Positions 1 through 8,797 are shown, numbered from the stretch's first letter. The stretch is DNA of 38,793 bases from an uncultured bacterium (GCA_903862465.1 CAIOYH010000018.1:1-38793); one strand, 5' to 3'. Made by a program: numbers and translations. Notes: a model not told the origin generated them from the letters alone.

Positions 1-1
1 T

Positions 2-1858
2 CATAAGCTACAAATTTCTTTAGCTATCCTAGTGGCTTTGTTTGCGTTTGTGCTTTATTCTCAAACGATTGGACACGATTATACCTTAGACGACAATGCC
101 GGAGTTTTTAAGAACAAAGTTACAACGCAGGGCATTGCCGGCATACCAACTTTGCTGACTACGGATTATTGGTATGGTTTTAAAGATACATTTCGCGGTC
201 CGATTTATCGTCCTGCCTCGCTCATTGTGTTTGCTGTGGTTTGGCAATTTTTCCCCAACAGCCCTCATGCATTACATTTCGTAACTATCTTATTTTATGC
301 ACTTACATGTTTTGTTTTGTTCCGAGTTCTTTCATTATTATTCAAAAAATACAACCTACTTTTCCCATTTATTTGCGCACTTTTGTATGCCGCACATCCA
401 ATTCACACCGAGGTGGTAGCTAACATAAAGAGCTTGGACGAGATTTTATGCTTCCTTTTCGGTTTATTATCAATAGGTTCGATAATCAAATACGCCGACA
501 CCAAAGCGCTATCATCCCTGATTTTGAGCTGCCTATTCCTGTTTCTTTCTTTGTTATCCAAAGAAACAGGCATAACATTCCTTCTTATAATTCCATTGAC
601 CCTGTTCTTTTTCAGGGATAGTTCTCTCAAAAAAATACTGTCCGTCAGCATGTTTTTGGCAGCCGTTACGATAGTCTATTTTATCATCCGAATGATAGTA
701 CTGAAGGATGTTGTGGTAAACCCGACAGTAGCCACCGCCGTATTAAACAACACTTTATACGCGGCTCCCGATTTTCTGAGCCGAGAAGCTACCCCGCTAT
801 TTATATTGATGAAATATATCTTTTTGTTGATTTTTCCGCATCCCTTGAGCTGCGATTACAATTTTTCGCAGATAAAAATTTGTTCTTTTACAAACCTGCA
901 AGCCCTTTTAGGACTCGTGATGTATGTCGGCATGTTGAGTTTTGCTATTATTTATGGCAGAAAGAAAAAAAGTATCCTCGCTTTTGGGATTTTATTTTAT
1001 CTAATCACACTTTCGCCGGTCTCCAACATATTTATGGTGATAGGCGCCACGATGGCAGAACGCTTTTTGTTTATCCCATCCTTAGGTTTTTGCATACTAT
1101 TGACTTATTTTCTTATCAGGATAACCAAAACGGACTATATAAAGAGTAAATACAAATCTATATCCAACATTTTTTCACAAAATGCAAAACTTTTTGCTAT
1201 AGTCTTTGTAATTTTAGGATTATATGGCATAAAAACCTTTTCACGCAACAATGATTGGCAAAACAATGTTACTTTATATGCATCTGCCGTCAAAACTTCT
1301 CCCAATAGCGCGACGGCAAATCGGATTTACGGTTCAGAATTGACAGATGCCGTAAAAAATTCATCAAATCAGAAAAACAAATTAGATACTTTTGCTATCG
1401 CAAAGACATATTTGAGGCGTTCAATAGCAATTTATCCTGCAATTTATGACGCATTTTCCACTTTAGGAAGCATTTATTATATTGAAAATCAAACTGACTC
1501 CGCGTTATTTTATTATCAAGAAGAATTAAAATTGCGTAAGGATGATGTTGATGTAAACTATAATGTGGGCATCACGCTTAACAAGATGGATAGAAACGCG
1601 GAGGCCATAAAAGCCTTGCTCCACACCATTGCGTTAAGTCCTCAGCATGAAGATGCTTACTATTATTTGGCGGCATCTTACACCAACCTGAATGATTTTC
1701 AGAATGGCTATAAATATTTCTCGAAAGTCATTGAATTGAATCCAAAACGCGGCGATGCTTATTATTATTGCGGACTGATTTTGAAAGAATTGGGCAATCC
1801 ATCTAAATCAAAAGAATATTTAGACCAAGCTGCCGCATTAGGTTATGTACCAAAGTAA
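2..1858 (+). CDS. TMTC-like GT-C glycosyltransferase with C-terminal TPRs, 5' truncated by window edge
   Basis: Integral membrane protein resembling TMTC-type O-mannosyltransferases. The reading frame is open to base 2 and aligns with residues 22 onward of the next gene, so the true start lies outside the window; the GTG at 32 is an internal Val codon. An acidic LDD motif follows the first membrane segment, as in GT-C enzymes. About ten hydrophobic segments follow, with FPHPLSCDYNF in the DUF1736-like region. Roughly the last 180 residues form three to four TPR units. By family it would transfer sugar from a polyprenyl-phosphate donor to protein on the outer face of the inner membrane; the substrate is unknown. 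It is a tandem paralogue of the next gene, and a heptamer repeat array starts 23 nt after its stop. The family is fairly sure, the activity inferred. Confidence 0.75.
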   Translation, partial: HKLQISLAILVALFAFVLYSQTIGHDYTLDDNAGVFKNKVTTQGIAGIPTLLTTDYWYGFKDTFRGPIYRPASLIVFAVVWQFFPNSPHALHFVTILFYALTCFVLFRVLSLLFKKYNLLFPFICALLYAAHPIHTEVVANIKSLDEILCFLFGLLSIGSIIKYADTKALSSLILSCLFLFLSLLSKETGITFLLIIPLTLFFFRDSSLKKILSVSMFLAAVTIVYFIIRMIVLKDVVVNPTVATAVLNNTLYAAPDFLSREATPLFILMKYIFLLIFPHPLSCDYNFSQIKICSFTNLQALLGLVMYVGMLSFAIIYGRKKKSILAFGILFYLITLSPVSNIFMVIGATMAERFLFIPSLGFCILLTYFLIRITKTDYIKSKYKSISNIFSQNAKLFAIVFVILGLYGIKTFSRNNDWQNNVTLYASAVKTSPNSATANRIYGSELTDAVKNSSNQKNKLDTFAIAKTYLRRSIAIYPAIYDAFSTLGSIYYIENQTDSALFYYQEELKLRKDDVDVNYNVGITLNKMDRNAEAIKALLHTIALSPQHEDAYYYLAASYTNLNDFQNGYKYFSKVIELNPKRGDAYYYCGLILKELGNPSKSKEYLDQAAALGYVPK

Positions 1859-1881
1859 ACGACATCAAAACACGACGCCCC

Positions 1882-1958
1882 CAACTCCGAACTATGAACT
1901 CCGAACTCTGAACTATGAACTACGAACTCTGAACTCTAAACTACGAACTCTGAACTAT
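1882..1958. repeat. Heptanucleotide tandem array, 11 units (consensus GAACTNY)
   Basis: Eleven units of exactly 7 nt in unbroken register: CAACTCC, GAACTAT, GAACTCC, GAACTCT and so on to GAACTAT at 1958. It lies 23 nt after the stop of the first glycosyltransferase. The short preceding sequence and the array itself recur after the second paralogue (4063-4111). The array keeps a reading frame open across it, which I do not regard as coding. Confidence 0.9.
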
Positions 1959-2119
1959 ATACATCGTGAATCGTTTTACAACTCCCCTATTCGCCAAAAC
2001 ACGAATCATCAAGCCAAGCATTCCAAAGTAAGATATATTTTGAAGATTTTTTTCCATTACTTCAATAAAATTTTGGATATTTGCACAGCAATTTACAAAC
2101 AATTTATACTACCTGAAAT

Positions 2120-4039
2120 ATGAAACAAGGAAAACCAAAAGCAAAGTCGGTTACTTTACCCAATGCTGCCGATGCAAAATCTCATCATAAGCTACAAATT
2201 TCTTTAGCTATCCTAGTGGCTTTGTTTGCGTTTGTGCTTTATTTCCAAAGCATTGGATTCAATTATACCCTAGACGACCATCCCGCAATAGATCAGAATA
2301 AATTAACCACTCAGGGCATCGCCGGCATACCAACTTTGCTGACGACAGATTATTGGTATGGCTATAAAGATGAATTTCGCGGTGCTGTTTATCGTCCCAC
2401 CTCGCTAATTTTGTTTGCTGTGGTGTGGCAGTTTTTCCCCAACAGCCCCCACATCCTCCATTTCATCATGGTTTTGATGTTTGCCATCAGCTGTTATTTT
2501 TTGTTCAAGACACTTTGTGCCATGTTCAAAAATTATAATCTTCTGTTCCCTTTCATTTGCGCACTTTTGTTTGCGGCACATCCTCTTCATACCGAAGTTG
2601 TCAATAGTATCAAAAGTATGGATGAAATTCTCTGTCTGTTTTTTAGTATTTTAGCCCTTTTTCATATATTTAAATACCTTGACGGGAAATCTATAATCCA
2701 TTTAGTTTTCAGTATGATATGTTTTTTTCTTTCTTTACTGTCGAAAGAAACCGGTATCACATTTTTAGTGATTATTCCGCTAGCGATTTATTTTTTTACG
2801 AACCTATCTTTAAAAAAGAACTTAAAAATCGCATTACTTTTCGTTGCAATTACATGCATTTATTTATTGCTTCGGATGTATATTTTGAAAGACATTCACC
2901 CAAACATCACTTACGTAAAAAATGTTTTGAACAACAGTTTAAATGCAGCACCAAACTATATGAGTCAGTTAGCCACCACATTTTATATCATGCTTCGCTA
3001 TATTTTTCTACTGATTTTTCCACATCCTTTGTCCAGTGATTACAATTTTGCGCAAATAAAAATATATACATTGAGCGACCCCATTGCACTAGTTTCCATC
3101 TTATTTTATATAGCAATCGGCATCTATGCTGTACTGAACTTCAAGAAAAAAAGCCTCATCTCGTTCGCTATTTTATTTTATTTGATAACAATTGCACCGG
3201 TATCAAACATATTTTTTCTGATCGGAACCTCCATGGCAGAGCGCTTTGTGTTCATTCCATCCTTAGGATTTTGCATCCTATTGGCTTATTTTCTGCTCAG
3301 AATAAGCAAAACGGACGTTATAAAGACAAAATTCAAGTCTATATCGACCTTTTTTTCAAAAAATGCTAAGCTTTTTGCTATAGTTTTTGTAATTTTAGGA
3401 TTATACGGCATAAAAACCTATTCGAGAAGCAAAGATTGGAAAGACAATCTTACATTGTTTTTATCTGCCGTTCAGATTTCACCCAATAGCGCTACTTCCA
3501 ATAGAATGTATGCCAATCAATTGGTAGAATCTGTAAAAAATTCAAAAAATAATAAAAACCTAATAGATACTTTCAATATCGCAAAGCATTACTATAAAAA
3601 ATCACTTGAAATCTATGCGAAACAATCAGAACCTTTATTTAAGTTGGGTGTAATATATTATATGGAAAATAATTTTGACTCAGCATATTTTTATCAAAAG
3701 CAAGGTATTGAAAAAAAGAATACTGATCCGGAAGACAATTATAATTACGGAAAAACATTAAACAAATTATTGAAATATGATGAAGCTATTGAGGCATCTA
3801 ATCGCGCAATTAAATTTAATCCTAAGCATGAAGGAGCCTATTTTAATCTTGCTGTATCATATACCAATAAAAGAGATTATGATAATGGCATAAAATATCT
3901 TACAAAGGTTATTGAATTGAATCCAAAAAGAGGTGAGGCTTATTACTATTTAGGATTAATTTTTAAAGGAAAAGGAGATGCCATCAAATCTAAGGAATAT
4001 TTAGACAAAGCTGCCGCACTAGGCGCTGCGTCAAAGTAA
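2120..4039 (+). CDS. TMTC-like GT-C glycosyltransferase with C-terminal TPRs
   Basis: Full-length (639 aa) paralogue of the preceding gene. The N-terminus is a short Lys-rich cytoplasmic tail (about residues 1-24), followed by the first membrane helix and an LDD acidic motif near residue 51 that is typical of metal-using GT-C enzymes. Many membrane segments follow, then FPHPLSSDYNF in the DUF1736-like part. The last ~190 residues hold TPR repeats (for example around DPEDNYNYGKTLNKL and HEGAYFNLAVSYTNK). The likely role is membrane O-glycosylation of exported proteins using a lipid-linked sugar; the acceptor is unknown. Bases 2185-2243 are identical to bases 1-59, whereas the remainder has diverged substantially, suggesting duplication with local conversion. 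The ATG at 2120 gives a plausible positive-inside leader. Confidence 0.8.
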   Translation: MKQGKPKAKSVTLPNAADAKSHHKLQISLAILVALFAFVLYFQSIGFNYTLDDHPAIDQNKLTTQGIAGIPTLLTTDYWYGYKDEFRGAVYRPTSLILFAVVWQFFPNSPHILHFIMVLMFAISCYFLFKTLCAMFKNYNLLFPFICALLFAAHPLHTEVVNSIKSMDEILCLFFSILALFHIFKYLDGKSIIHLVFSMICFFLSLLSKETGITFLVIIPLAIYFFTNLSLKKNLKIALLFVAITCIYLLLRMYILKDIHPNITYVKNVLNNSLNAAPNYMSQLATTFYIMLRYIFLLIFPHPLSSDYNFAQIKIYTLSDPIALVSILFYIAIGIYAVLNFKKKSLISFAILFYLITIAPVSNIFFLIGTSMAERFVFIPSLGFCILLAYFLLRISKTDVIKTKFKSISTFFSKNAKLFAIVFVILGLYGIKTYSRSKDWKDNLTLFLSAVQISPNSATSNRMYANQLVESVKNSKNNKNLIDTFNIAKHYYKKSLEIYAKQSEPLFKLGVIYYMENNFDSAYFYQKQGIEKKNTDPEDNYNYGKTLNKLLKYDEAIEASNRAIKFNPKHEGAYFNLAVSYTNKRDYDNGIKYLTKVIELNPKRGEAYYYLGLIFKGKGDAIKSKEYLDKAAALGAASK

Positions 4040-4062
4040 ACTTCATCAAAACACTACGCCCC

Positions 4063-4111
4063 CAACTCCGAACTCTGAACTAAAAACTCTGAACTATGAA
4101 CTCCGAACTTT
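4063..4111. repeat. Heptanucleotide tandem array, 7 units (GAACTNN)
   Basis: Seven 7-nt units from CAACTCC (4063) to GAACTTT (4111) in perfect register, 23 nt after the stop of the second glycosyltransferase. The sequence between stop and array (cttcatcaaaacactacgcc) nearly matches that after the first paralogue, so gene and 3' tail were duplicated together. The array ends 7 nt before the next start codon. Confidence 0.9.
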
Positions 4112-4118
4112 TTATTCT

Positions 4119-5375
4119 ATGAACCCAACTCTCAATCCTATCAACCTAAAAAAAAACTATTTAATCTATCTCATCATCCTAACGGGCTTGATTCTGCGTT
4201 TGATTTTCCCCAGCGACATGGAGTGGAAGGTTGACGAGAAATGGATGTACGAGCAGGCGCATCTAGCGGCTCAAAATCATGTTTTGCCCGAAGCGGGCAT
4301 GCAAAGTGGCGGCGGATTGGTCAATCCCGGTTTGAGTTTGGGGGTGTTTGCGTTGATTGCCGCTTTCACTAGCAACCCCTTGCAGATGAATCTAGTGGTG
4401 CAGGTGGTGAACATCATCGCCATACTGTGTTTTTTGATTTTTGCTTTATATAAGATTGACGAAAAGGAGCGTTCTGTGTGGCTTTGGGGCATTGCGTTGG
4501 CGGCTGTCAGTCCGTTGGCGGTGCTTTTTTCGCGCAAAATTTGGGCGCAAGACCTCCTGCCGATGTTTTCTTTCCTAATTATTTTAGGGAATTATTATCG
4601 CAGCAAGCCTTGGGGTGCCTTTGTGTGGGGACTTTTTGGCGCTTTGATAGGGCAGATTCACATGAGCGGATTTTTCTTTGCCGCGGGGCTGTTTTTGTTT
4701 TCGCTGGCGCACGATTATTTTAATCATATCAAATTCAGATGGTTCTGGTGGCTGTTCGGCTCGCTTTTGGGCAGCATCACCCTCCTCACTTGGATACATT
4801 ATATGCTACTGCATCCGCAGTTTACGCGCCAAAGCTTCCTCACCATTTTTCAGTTCAACTTCTTTTTCTATTGGTTCATCGATTCGCAGGGGCTGAACAT
4901 CATGTACTCCATGCGTCAGGAATTTTGGCAGTTCCTCAAAGAACCATTTATCAATGGTATGCCCACCTATTTGGTGGCGGCGGCGCATTTGTTTCTGCTC
5001 ATCGCCAGTGGCTTCACTGTGGTGAAACTTGGGACGTATTTTAAGAAGATATTTCTATTTTGTAAGATGCGGATGCCGTTTCGTACGCTATTTATTGACC
5101 TCAATATCACGAAGTTTTATCTCTTTAGTTTACTTCTAGGTTTAGGTGTGATGATGACCTTAAGCGCTACCGCCATTCAGCCGCATTATTTGATATGCGC
5201 TTTTCCTTTTGTGTATATTTTTCTAGCGAAGATACTCCAAAAGCGCCGTCGTTTGCTGCTTGCCATCATCTTGGTACAACTTTTCTTGACCCTAAACTTC
5301 CTGATCTATGTTCATAATCACAAGGGCGTTCCCAATGGCGACTATGGAGTTGCCTATAGTGCCCAACAGAAGTAA
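4119..5375 (+). CDS. Multi-pass GT-C (PMT_2/ArnT-like, GT39 type) glycosyltransferase
   Basis: 418-aa integral membrane protein. After an N-terminal helix (about residues 13-29) there is a periplasmic loop with the acidic motif KVDEKW (about residue 40), the place where dolichyl-phosphate-mannose-type and ArnT-type GT-C enzymes carry a catalytic Asp. Eight to ten further hydrophobic segments follow, one including PHYLICAFPFVYIFLA near the C-terminus. The likely role is transfer of a sugar from a polyprenyl-phosphate carrier to a glycan, lipid or protein. It follows two TPR-bearing GT-C genes on the same strand, so the three may serve one surface-glycosylation pathway. No soluble C-terminal domain is seen. 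Family assignment is moderate; the substrate cannot be told. Confidence 0.65.
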   Translation: MNPTLNPINLKKNYLIYLIILTGLILRLIFPSDMEWKVDEKWMYEQAHLAAQNHVLPEAGMQSGGGLVNPGLSLGVFALIAAFTSNPLQMNLVVQVVNIIAILCFLIFALYKIDEKERSVWLWGIALAAVSPLAVLFSRKIWAQDLLPMFSFLIILGNYYRSKPWGAFVWGLFGALIGQIHMSGFFFAAGLFLFSLAHDYFNHIKFRWFWWLFGSLLGSITLLTWIHYMLLHPQFTRQSFLTIFQFNFFFYWFIDSQGLNIMYSMRQEFWQFLKEPFINGMPTYLVAAAHLFLLIASGFTVVKLGTYFKKIFLFCKMRMPFRTLFIDLNITKFYLFSLLLGLGVMMTLSATAIQPHYLICAFPFVYIFLAKILQKRRRLLLAIILVQLFLTLNFLIYVHNHKGVPNGDYGVAYSAQQK

Positions 5376-5389
5376 TGTAGGGTAAATGG

Positions 5390-5428
5390 TAAAAAAAATA
5401 GGGTCCAAAACCACAAGTTTTGAACCCT
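5390..5428 (-). terminator. Rho-independent terminator after the fused dehydratase
   Basis: Inverted repeat AGGGTcCAAAAC / GTTTTGaACCCT (5400-5428) with loop CACAA and one mismatch. On the minus strand it is followed by a run of eight T. It sits between convergent genes and fits termination of the minus-strand dehydratase. Confidence 0.6.
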
Positions 5429-5432
5429 AAAT

Positions 5433-5460
5433 CTGAAACTTTTAACCCGAAACCTGAAAC
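5433..5460. repeat. Heptanucleotide array, 4 units (CTGAAAC type)
   Basis: CTGAAAC, TTTTAAC, CCGAAAC, CTGAAAC in register, five bases before a second heptamer array at 5466. Units 1 and 4 are identical and unit 3 differs by one base; unit 2 is divergent. Confidence 0.6.
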
Positions 5461-5465
5461 TCGCT

Positions 5466-5507
5466 CCTTTTACCTTTTACCTTTCACCTTTTACCTTTTA
5501 CCTGTTA
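5466..5507. repeat. Heptanucleotide array, 6 units (CCTTTTA), ending on a stop codon
   Basis: Six 7-nt units: CCTTTTA, CCTTTTA, CCTTTCA, CCTTTTA, CCTTTTA, CCTGTTA. The last three bases (TTA, 5505-5507) are the complement of the stop codon TAA of the minus-strand dehydratase, so the array abuts the coding end exactly. Confidence 0.9.
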
Positions 5508-7277
5508 GCCTTTCACGTACTCGACAAGCCCCTTCGCCTTAAAAATATTCATCAGCTTTTCGGGCAAAGCGTTAAAGGTGTATGATTTACCGGCAACTTT
5601 TATTGTTCCATTTGCCATATCCACTTCCACAGTGTCGCCCACCTTATAATTATCAACCGCTTCGGGCACCACAAGTATCGGCAATCCCTGATTGACCGCC
5701 GAACGATAAAAAATACGGTTCACCGACTTACAAATAACCGCCTGAACGCCTGCAAAAGCAAGCCCCACAGCTGGATGTTCGCGCGAACTGCCACATCCAA
5801 AGTTGAGTCCGGCAATCACAATGTCGCCCGCCTTCACATTTTCGGCAAAACTTTCGTCCACACCATTAAAAAGATACGGCATAATCTTGTCGCCCTCCGA
5901 ACTATTGATATTATAGGTCAAATTACCGGCAAACATCTGGTCTGTATTCATATTATCTATATCTGCATAGCCCCACACGCCTTGCTGGTAGCGCACTTCG
6001 CCCTTCTGAGCCTGAATCGCATGACCTTGTTCCTTCGCAAACGGAAACACATCGTTCGCCGCGATGCCTCTAGGGTCAGTAATCTCGCCCTTGAGCGCCG
6101 ACCATGCCACAGTGGCAGGCGAAGCCAAGTAAATACTAGCTTTTTCGTTGCCCATACGCCCTAAAAAGTTCCTGTTGGCAGTCGAAATCACCTTATAACC
6201 GTCGGCGGGTATCCCCTGCCCTGTCCCCAAACATGGTCCACAGCTCGGCGAAAGGAAATTAGCACCACAATTCAGCAAATCAACCACCAAACCCTCTTCC
6301 ATGGCTTGCTTATAGATTTCCATAGAAGCCGGAATCACCAGCAGTTGGAAGCCGTCGGGCAGTTTTTTGCCCTTCAAAATTCCCGCAACGATGCGGATGT
6401 CTTCTATACGCCCGTTGGTGCATGTCCCAACCAGCGCTTGCTGCAATTTAGTGCCCTGCACCTGCGAAACAGCCATCACATTATCAACATGATGCGGCGC
6501 AGCTACCACCGGAAACAACGTATTCAAATCAATAGTAAACTCTTTCAAATATCGAGCGTCCGCATCTGCCCATTCCCCTTGGGTTTTCGTGCCGATAAAA
6601 TCCCACAACACTTCATCGGCGGGGAACACAGCGTTTTTAGCGCCCATTTCCGACGCCAGATTGGCAATCGTCATCCTATCAGCGATGCTCAAGGATTTCA
6701 CCCCGTCGCCGTGATATTCTATAGACATATAATCGGCGCCATCACTGCCCATCATGCCAATAATCCAAAGCGCAACGTCTTTTGCATAAACGCCTACGGG
6801 CAATTTACCGTTCAATGTAATTTTTATAGATTCCGGCACGCGAAACCAAGTTTCCCCTTGTTTCCACAGCCCGGCAGTTTCCGTCCTATCAATGCCTGCC
6901 GCGAACGCATTGAAAGCCCCCGCGGTGCATGTATGACTGTCGCTGCCCACTATAATCTGCTTAGGACGTGCATAAAGGCTCATCAACTGATGACAAATGC
7001 CCTTGCCCACATCATGAAACTTCGTGATACCTTGTTTAGCCACGATGTCGCGTATCTTTTGATAATCGTTCGCCAATTTAGCGTTCGTAGGGGGCGCGTT
7101 ATGGTCCAAAACGATTAGCAATTGCTCGGGATGCGCCACCTGAGCGCCGCCCATCTTGCCAAAAGTGGCGTTTATACTTGCTGTGTTATCGTGCGAAAGC
7201 ACAATATCGGGCTTTTTGAAAACTATGCTACCGCAATCGGCGCCCAAAATCTTTTCTGCGAATGTTTTTCCTTTCAT
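5505..7277 (-). CDS. Fused LeuC-LeuD type hydro-lyase (3-isopropylmalate/homoaconitate dehydratase family)
   Basis: 590-aa aconitase-superfamily protein in which the large and small subunits, usually separate, are one chain. The LeuC-like part (about 1-425) carries the [4Fe-4S] ligands C286 (GTCTNGR), C346 and C349 (SCGPC), plus VGSDSHTCT near residue 110. The LeuD-like swivel domain (about 450-590) has FGCGSSREH at 493-501. The reaction class is stereospecific dehydration/rehydration of a tricarboxylate-type acid; 3-isopropylmalate, homoaconitate, citrate and 2-methylcitrate are all possible. No leucine or lysine genes are adjacent, so the substrate cannot be fixed from context. A Bacteroidetes -7 box lies upstream at 7296-7304. 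The start has no better upstream alternative. Family is sure, substrate is not. Confidence 0.85.
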   Translation of the reverse strand: MKGKTFAEKILGADCGSIVFKKPDIVLSHDNTASINATFGKMGGAQVAHPEQLLIVLDHNAPPTNAKLANDYQKIRDIVAKQGITKFHDVGKGICHQLMSLYARPKQIIVGSDSHTCTAGAFNAFAAGIDRTETAGLWKQGETWFRVPESIKITLNGKLPVGVYAKDVALWIIGMMGSDGADYMSIEYHGDGVKSLSIADRMTIANLASEMGAKNAVFPADEVLWDFIGTKTQGEWADADARYLKEFTIDLNTLFPVVAAPHHVDNVMAVSQVQGTKLQQALVGTCTNGRIEDIRIVAGILKGKKLPDGFQLLVIPASMEIYKQAMEEGLVVDLLNCGANFLSPSCGPCLGTGQGIPADGYKVISTANRNFLGRMGNEKASIYLASPATVAWSALKGEITDPRGIAANDVFPFAKEQGHAIQAQKGEVRYQQGVWGYADIDNMNTDQMFAGNLTYNINSSEGDKIMPYLFNGVDESFAENVKAGDIVIAGLNFGCGSSREHPAVGLAFAGVQAVICKSVNRIFYRSAVNQGLPILVVPEAVDNYKVGDTVEVDMANGTIKVAGKSYTFNALPEKLMNIFKAKGLVEYVKG

Positions 7278-7295
7278 AAGATTAATTTTTTGGGT

Positions 7296-7304
7296 ACAAA
7301 GATA
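7296..7304 (-). promoter_or_regulatory. Bacteroidetes -7 box upstream of the fused dehydratase
   Basis: On the minus strand TATCTTTGT, fitting TAnnTTTGY, 19 nt before the ATG. The -33 region shows only a weak TTC at about the right distance. Confidence 0.5.
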
Positions 7305-7370
7305 TATTCTATTTCGATATAGAAGTATTTTGTTGAAAAATTTTTTATTTTTATGGAGATGAAGAAGCTG

Positions 7371-7709
7371 CTATTGTCGAATAAAATTCGGCATATCAAA
7401 CGGAATCTCAATCGAAAGCTCCATGAAACCCATAAAAGCGTCCCCCTCGAACCACGGAGTTTGATGGATTATTTTTTTGATACCATTTTTTTCTATAGTA
7501 TAAGAATTGTCTTTATGATGAAGCAACATTTCGCGTATCATAGCTTTCGCATGTTCGGGATGACAGTCCAAAATGTTCTGCCCAATCAAATCTTTTCCGC
7601 CATATTTATCAAAAGTCTTCATTGATTTGTCGTTCATATAGAGAATAATGCCCGCCACATCACACACAGTAACCGCAAAGCGTGTTTCATTAAAATAATT
7701 TTGTATCAT
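7371..7709 (-). CDS. Single-domain PAS protein
   Basis: 112 aa consisting of one PAS fold and nothing else: VCDVAGIILYMNDKSMKTF near the N-terminus (PAS core beta strands), GQNILDC in the middle, and MGFMELSIEI as the final strand. No kinase, cyclase or DNA-binding output domain is attached, so it may bind a small ligand or dock to a partner. It starts 6 nt after the nth stop codon on the same strand, so the two are probably cotranscribed. The ligand is unknown. PAS assignment is good, the role open. Confidence 0.7.
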   Translation of the reverse strand: MIQNYFNETRFAVTVCDVAGIILYMNDKSMKTFDKYGGKDLIGQNILDCHPEHAKAMIREMLLHHKDNSYTIEKNGIKKIIHQTPWFEGDAFMGFMELSIEIPFDMPNFIRQ

Positions 7710-7715
7710 TGTGAT

Positions 7716-8354
7716 TTATTTTGTTTCATAATACTTACAAATAAATGAAATGCCGCACTCCTCGCATTTCGGCTTCCGCGCCTGACAAACATAACGCCCG
7801 TGCAAAATCAACCAATGATGCGAAAGCGATATTTTATCCTGCGGAATATGTTCCACAAGCTGCTTTTCGGCTGCCAATGGATTTTTTGCATCCACTGTCA
7901 GTCCTATTCGCGCTGCTACCCGAAAAACATGTGTATCTACCGCCATTGTAGGTTTCTTAAACACCACCGAAGCCACTACGTTCGCCGTCTTCCGACCAAC
8001 TCCCGGCAGTTTTTGCAATTCGTCCACCTCATCAGGAACCACCCCCTGAAAATCTTTAATCAACATCTTTGCCGCACCTATAATATGTTTTGTTTTATTA
8101 TTAGGATAAGAACAACTTTTGATAATTTGCAGAACATCTTCTTCACGAGCCAAAGCCATAGCCTCCGCATCCGGAAATTTTGCAAATAAATAGGGAGTAA
8201 TGATATTCACGCGCTTATCCGTACATTGTGCCGATAAAATAACAGCAACCACCAATTGAAACGGATCGGTATAATACAGTTCGGTTTCTGCATTTGGCAG
8301 ATGTTCCGAAAAATATTCCACAAAAAGTTTGTATCTCTTCTGAATTGAAATCAT
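7716..8354 (-). CDS. nth: Endonuclease III (DNA glycosylase/AP lyase)
   Basis: 212 aa, normal length for Nth, a base-excision repair enzyme that removes oxidised pyrimidines and cleaves at abasic sites. The helix-hairpin-helix is LQKLPGVGRKTANVV (114-128) with catalytic Lys122. The catalytic Asp is D140 in VDTHVFR. The C-terminal [4Fe-4S] loop uses Cys190, 197, 200 and 206 with the usual C-x6-C-x2-C-x5-C spacing. It starts with MISIQK at 8354. The PAS gene follows after 6 nt. All key residues are present. Confidence 0.95.
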   Translation of the reverse strand: MISIQKRYKLFVEYFSEHLPNAETELYYTDPFQLVVAVILSAQCTDKRVNIITPYLFAKFPDAEAMALAREEDVLQIIKSCSYPNNKTKHIIGAAKMLIKDFQGVVPDEVDELQKLPGVGRKTANVVASVVFKKPTMAVDTHVFRVAARIGLTVDAKNPLAAEKQLVEHIPQDKISLSHHWLILHGRYVCQARKPKCEECGISFICKYYETK

Positions 8355-8376
8355 ACTATTTAATAAGGTATATAAA

Positions 8377-8401
8377 AAAAAGCTCCATTACAGAGCTTTT
8401 T
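8377..8401 (-). terminator. Terminator after the 89-aa protein downstream of the sigma gene
   Basis: AAAAGCTC - seven-base loop - GAGCTTTT, with T-runs on both sides, 4 nt beyond the stop codon of the minus-strand gene at 8406. Confidence 0.7.
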
Positions 8402-8405
8402 CTAA

Positions 8406-8675
8406 TCAATTTTTGATTATGGTTCTTAACTTTTGCTCATTCACATTAATAACTGCGAGAGCTTTTGAATAGGAAACGATTTCTTTTACTACCGAATCAG
8501 GTGGATTTACCATAATTTTCTCCATCTCGTGCTTCGCATCGTTTAACTGAGTAAATTCATTATAAAAATAATGCTCAGTCTTAATGGCATTCTTAATTGA
8601 ACTTTTAGCAGACATGTCGGTAATTTCATCATAAACAAATAGTAATAAATCTTCAAGAGTAATGAGTTTGTTCAT
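8406..8675 (-). CDS. Small helical protein of unknown function next to an ECF sigma factor
   Basis: 89 aa beginning MNKLITLEDLL. The longer frame from a GTG at 8681 adds only two residues; the ATG at 8675 is the natural start. The sequence is charged and predicted largely alpha-helical, has no cysteine and no membrane segment, and matches no domain I recognise. It lies directly downstream of the sigma-70 gene on the same strand. Because it has its own -7 box (8720-8728) and a sigma terminator lies between, it is a separate transcript. Position and size would suit a soluble regulator of the sigma factor, such as an anti-sigma-like protein, but no zinc-binding anti-sigma motif is present; that role is only a guess. 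Confidence 0.6.
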   Translation of the reverse strand: MNKLITLEDLLLFVYDEITDMSAKSSIKNAIKTEHYFYNEFTQLNDAKHEMEKIMVNPPDSVVKEIVSYSKALAVINVNEQKLRTIIKN

Positions 8676-8719
8676 AGGCACTTTAAATTGGTTTTAGAAT
8701 AACTATTCAGAAAACGCTT

Positions 8720-8728
8720 GCAAAAATA
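8720..8728 (-). promoter_or_regulatory. Bacteroidetes -7 box for the 89-aa gene
   Basis: Minus-strand TATTTTTGC matches TAnnTTTGC, 45 nt upstream of the ATG at 8675 and just beyond the sigma-gene terminator. No clear -33 element is seen. Confidence 0.5.
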
Positions 8729-8752
8729 TTATATTGTATCAGGCATAAAAAA

Positions 8753-8774
8753 AACCGAAGAATAATCTTCGGTT
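8753..8774 (-). terminator. Terminator after the ECF sigma gene
   Basis: Perfect 8-bp stem AACCGAAG / CTTCGGTT with loop AATAAT, flanked by an A-run on the left and T-rich sequence on the right, so it can act on either strand. It lies 23 nt after the sigma-gene stop. Confidence 0.8.
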
Positions 8775-8797
8775 CTTTTTTGAATATTTTGATTCGA

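Noticed and set aside
1845-2123. Open frame of 92 codons after the first glycosyltransferase
   Set aside because: It runs through the 7-nt array and encodes low-complexity NYELRTL repeats; no promoter or family support.
6306-7118. 270-codon plus-strand frame opposite the fused dehydratase
   Set aside because: Antisense shadow; His/Arg-rich composition typical of such frames.
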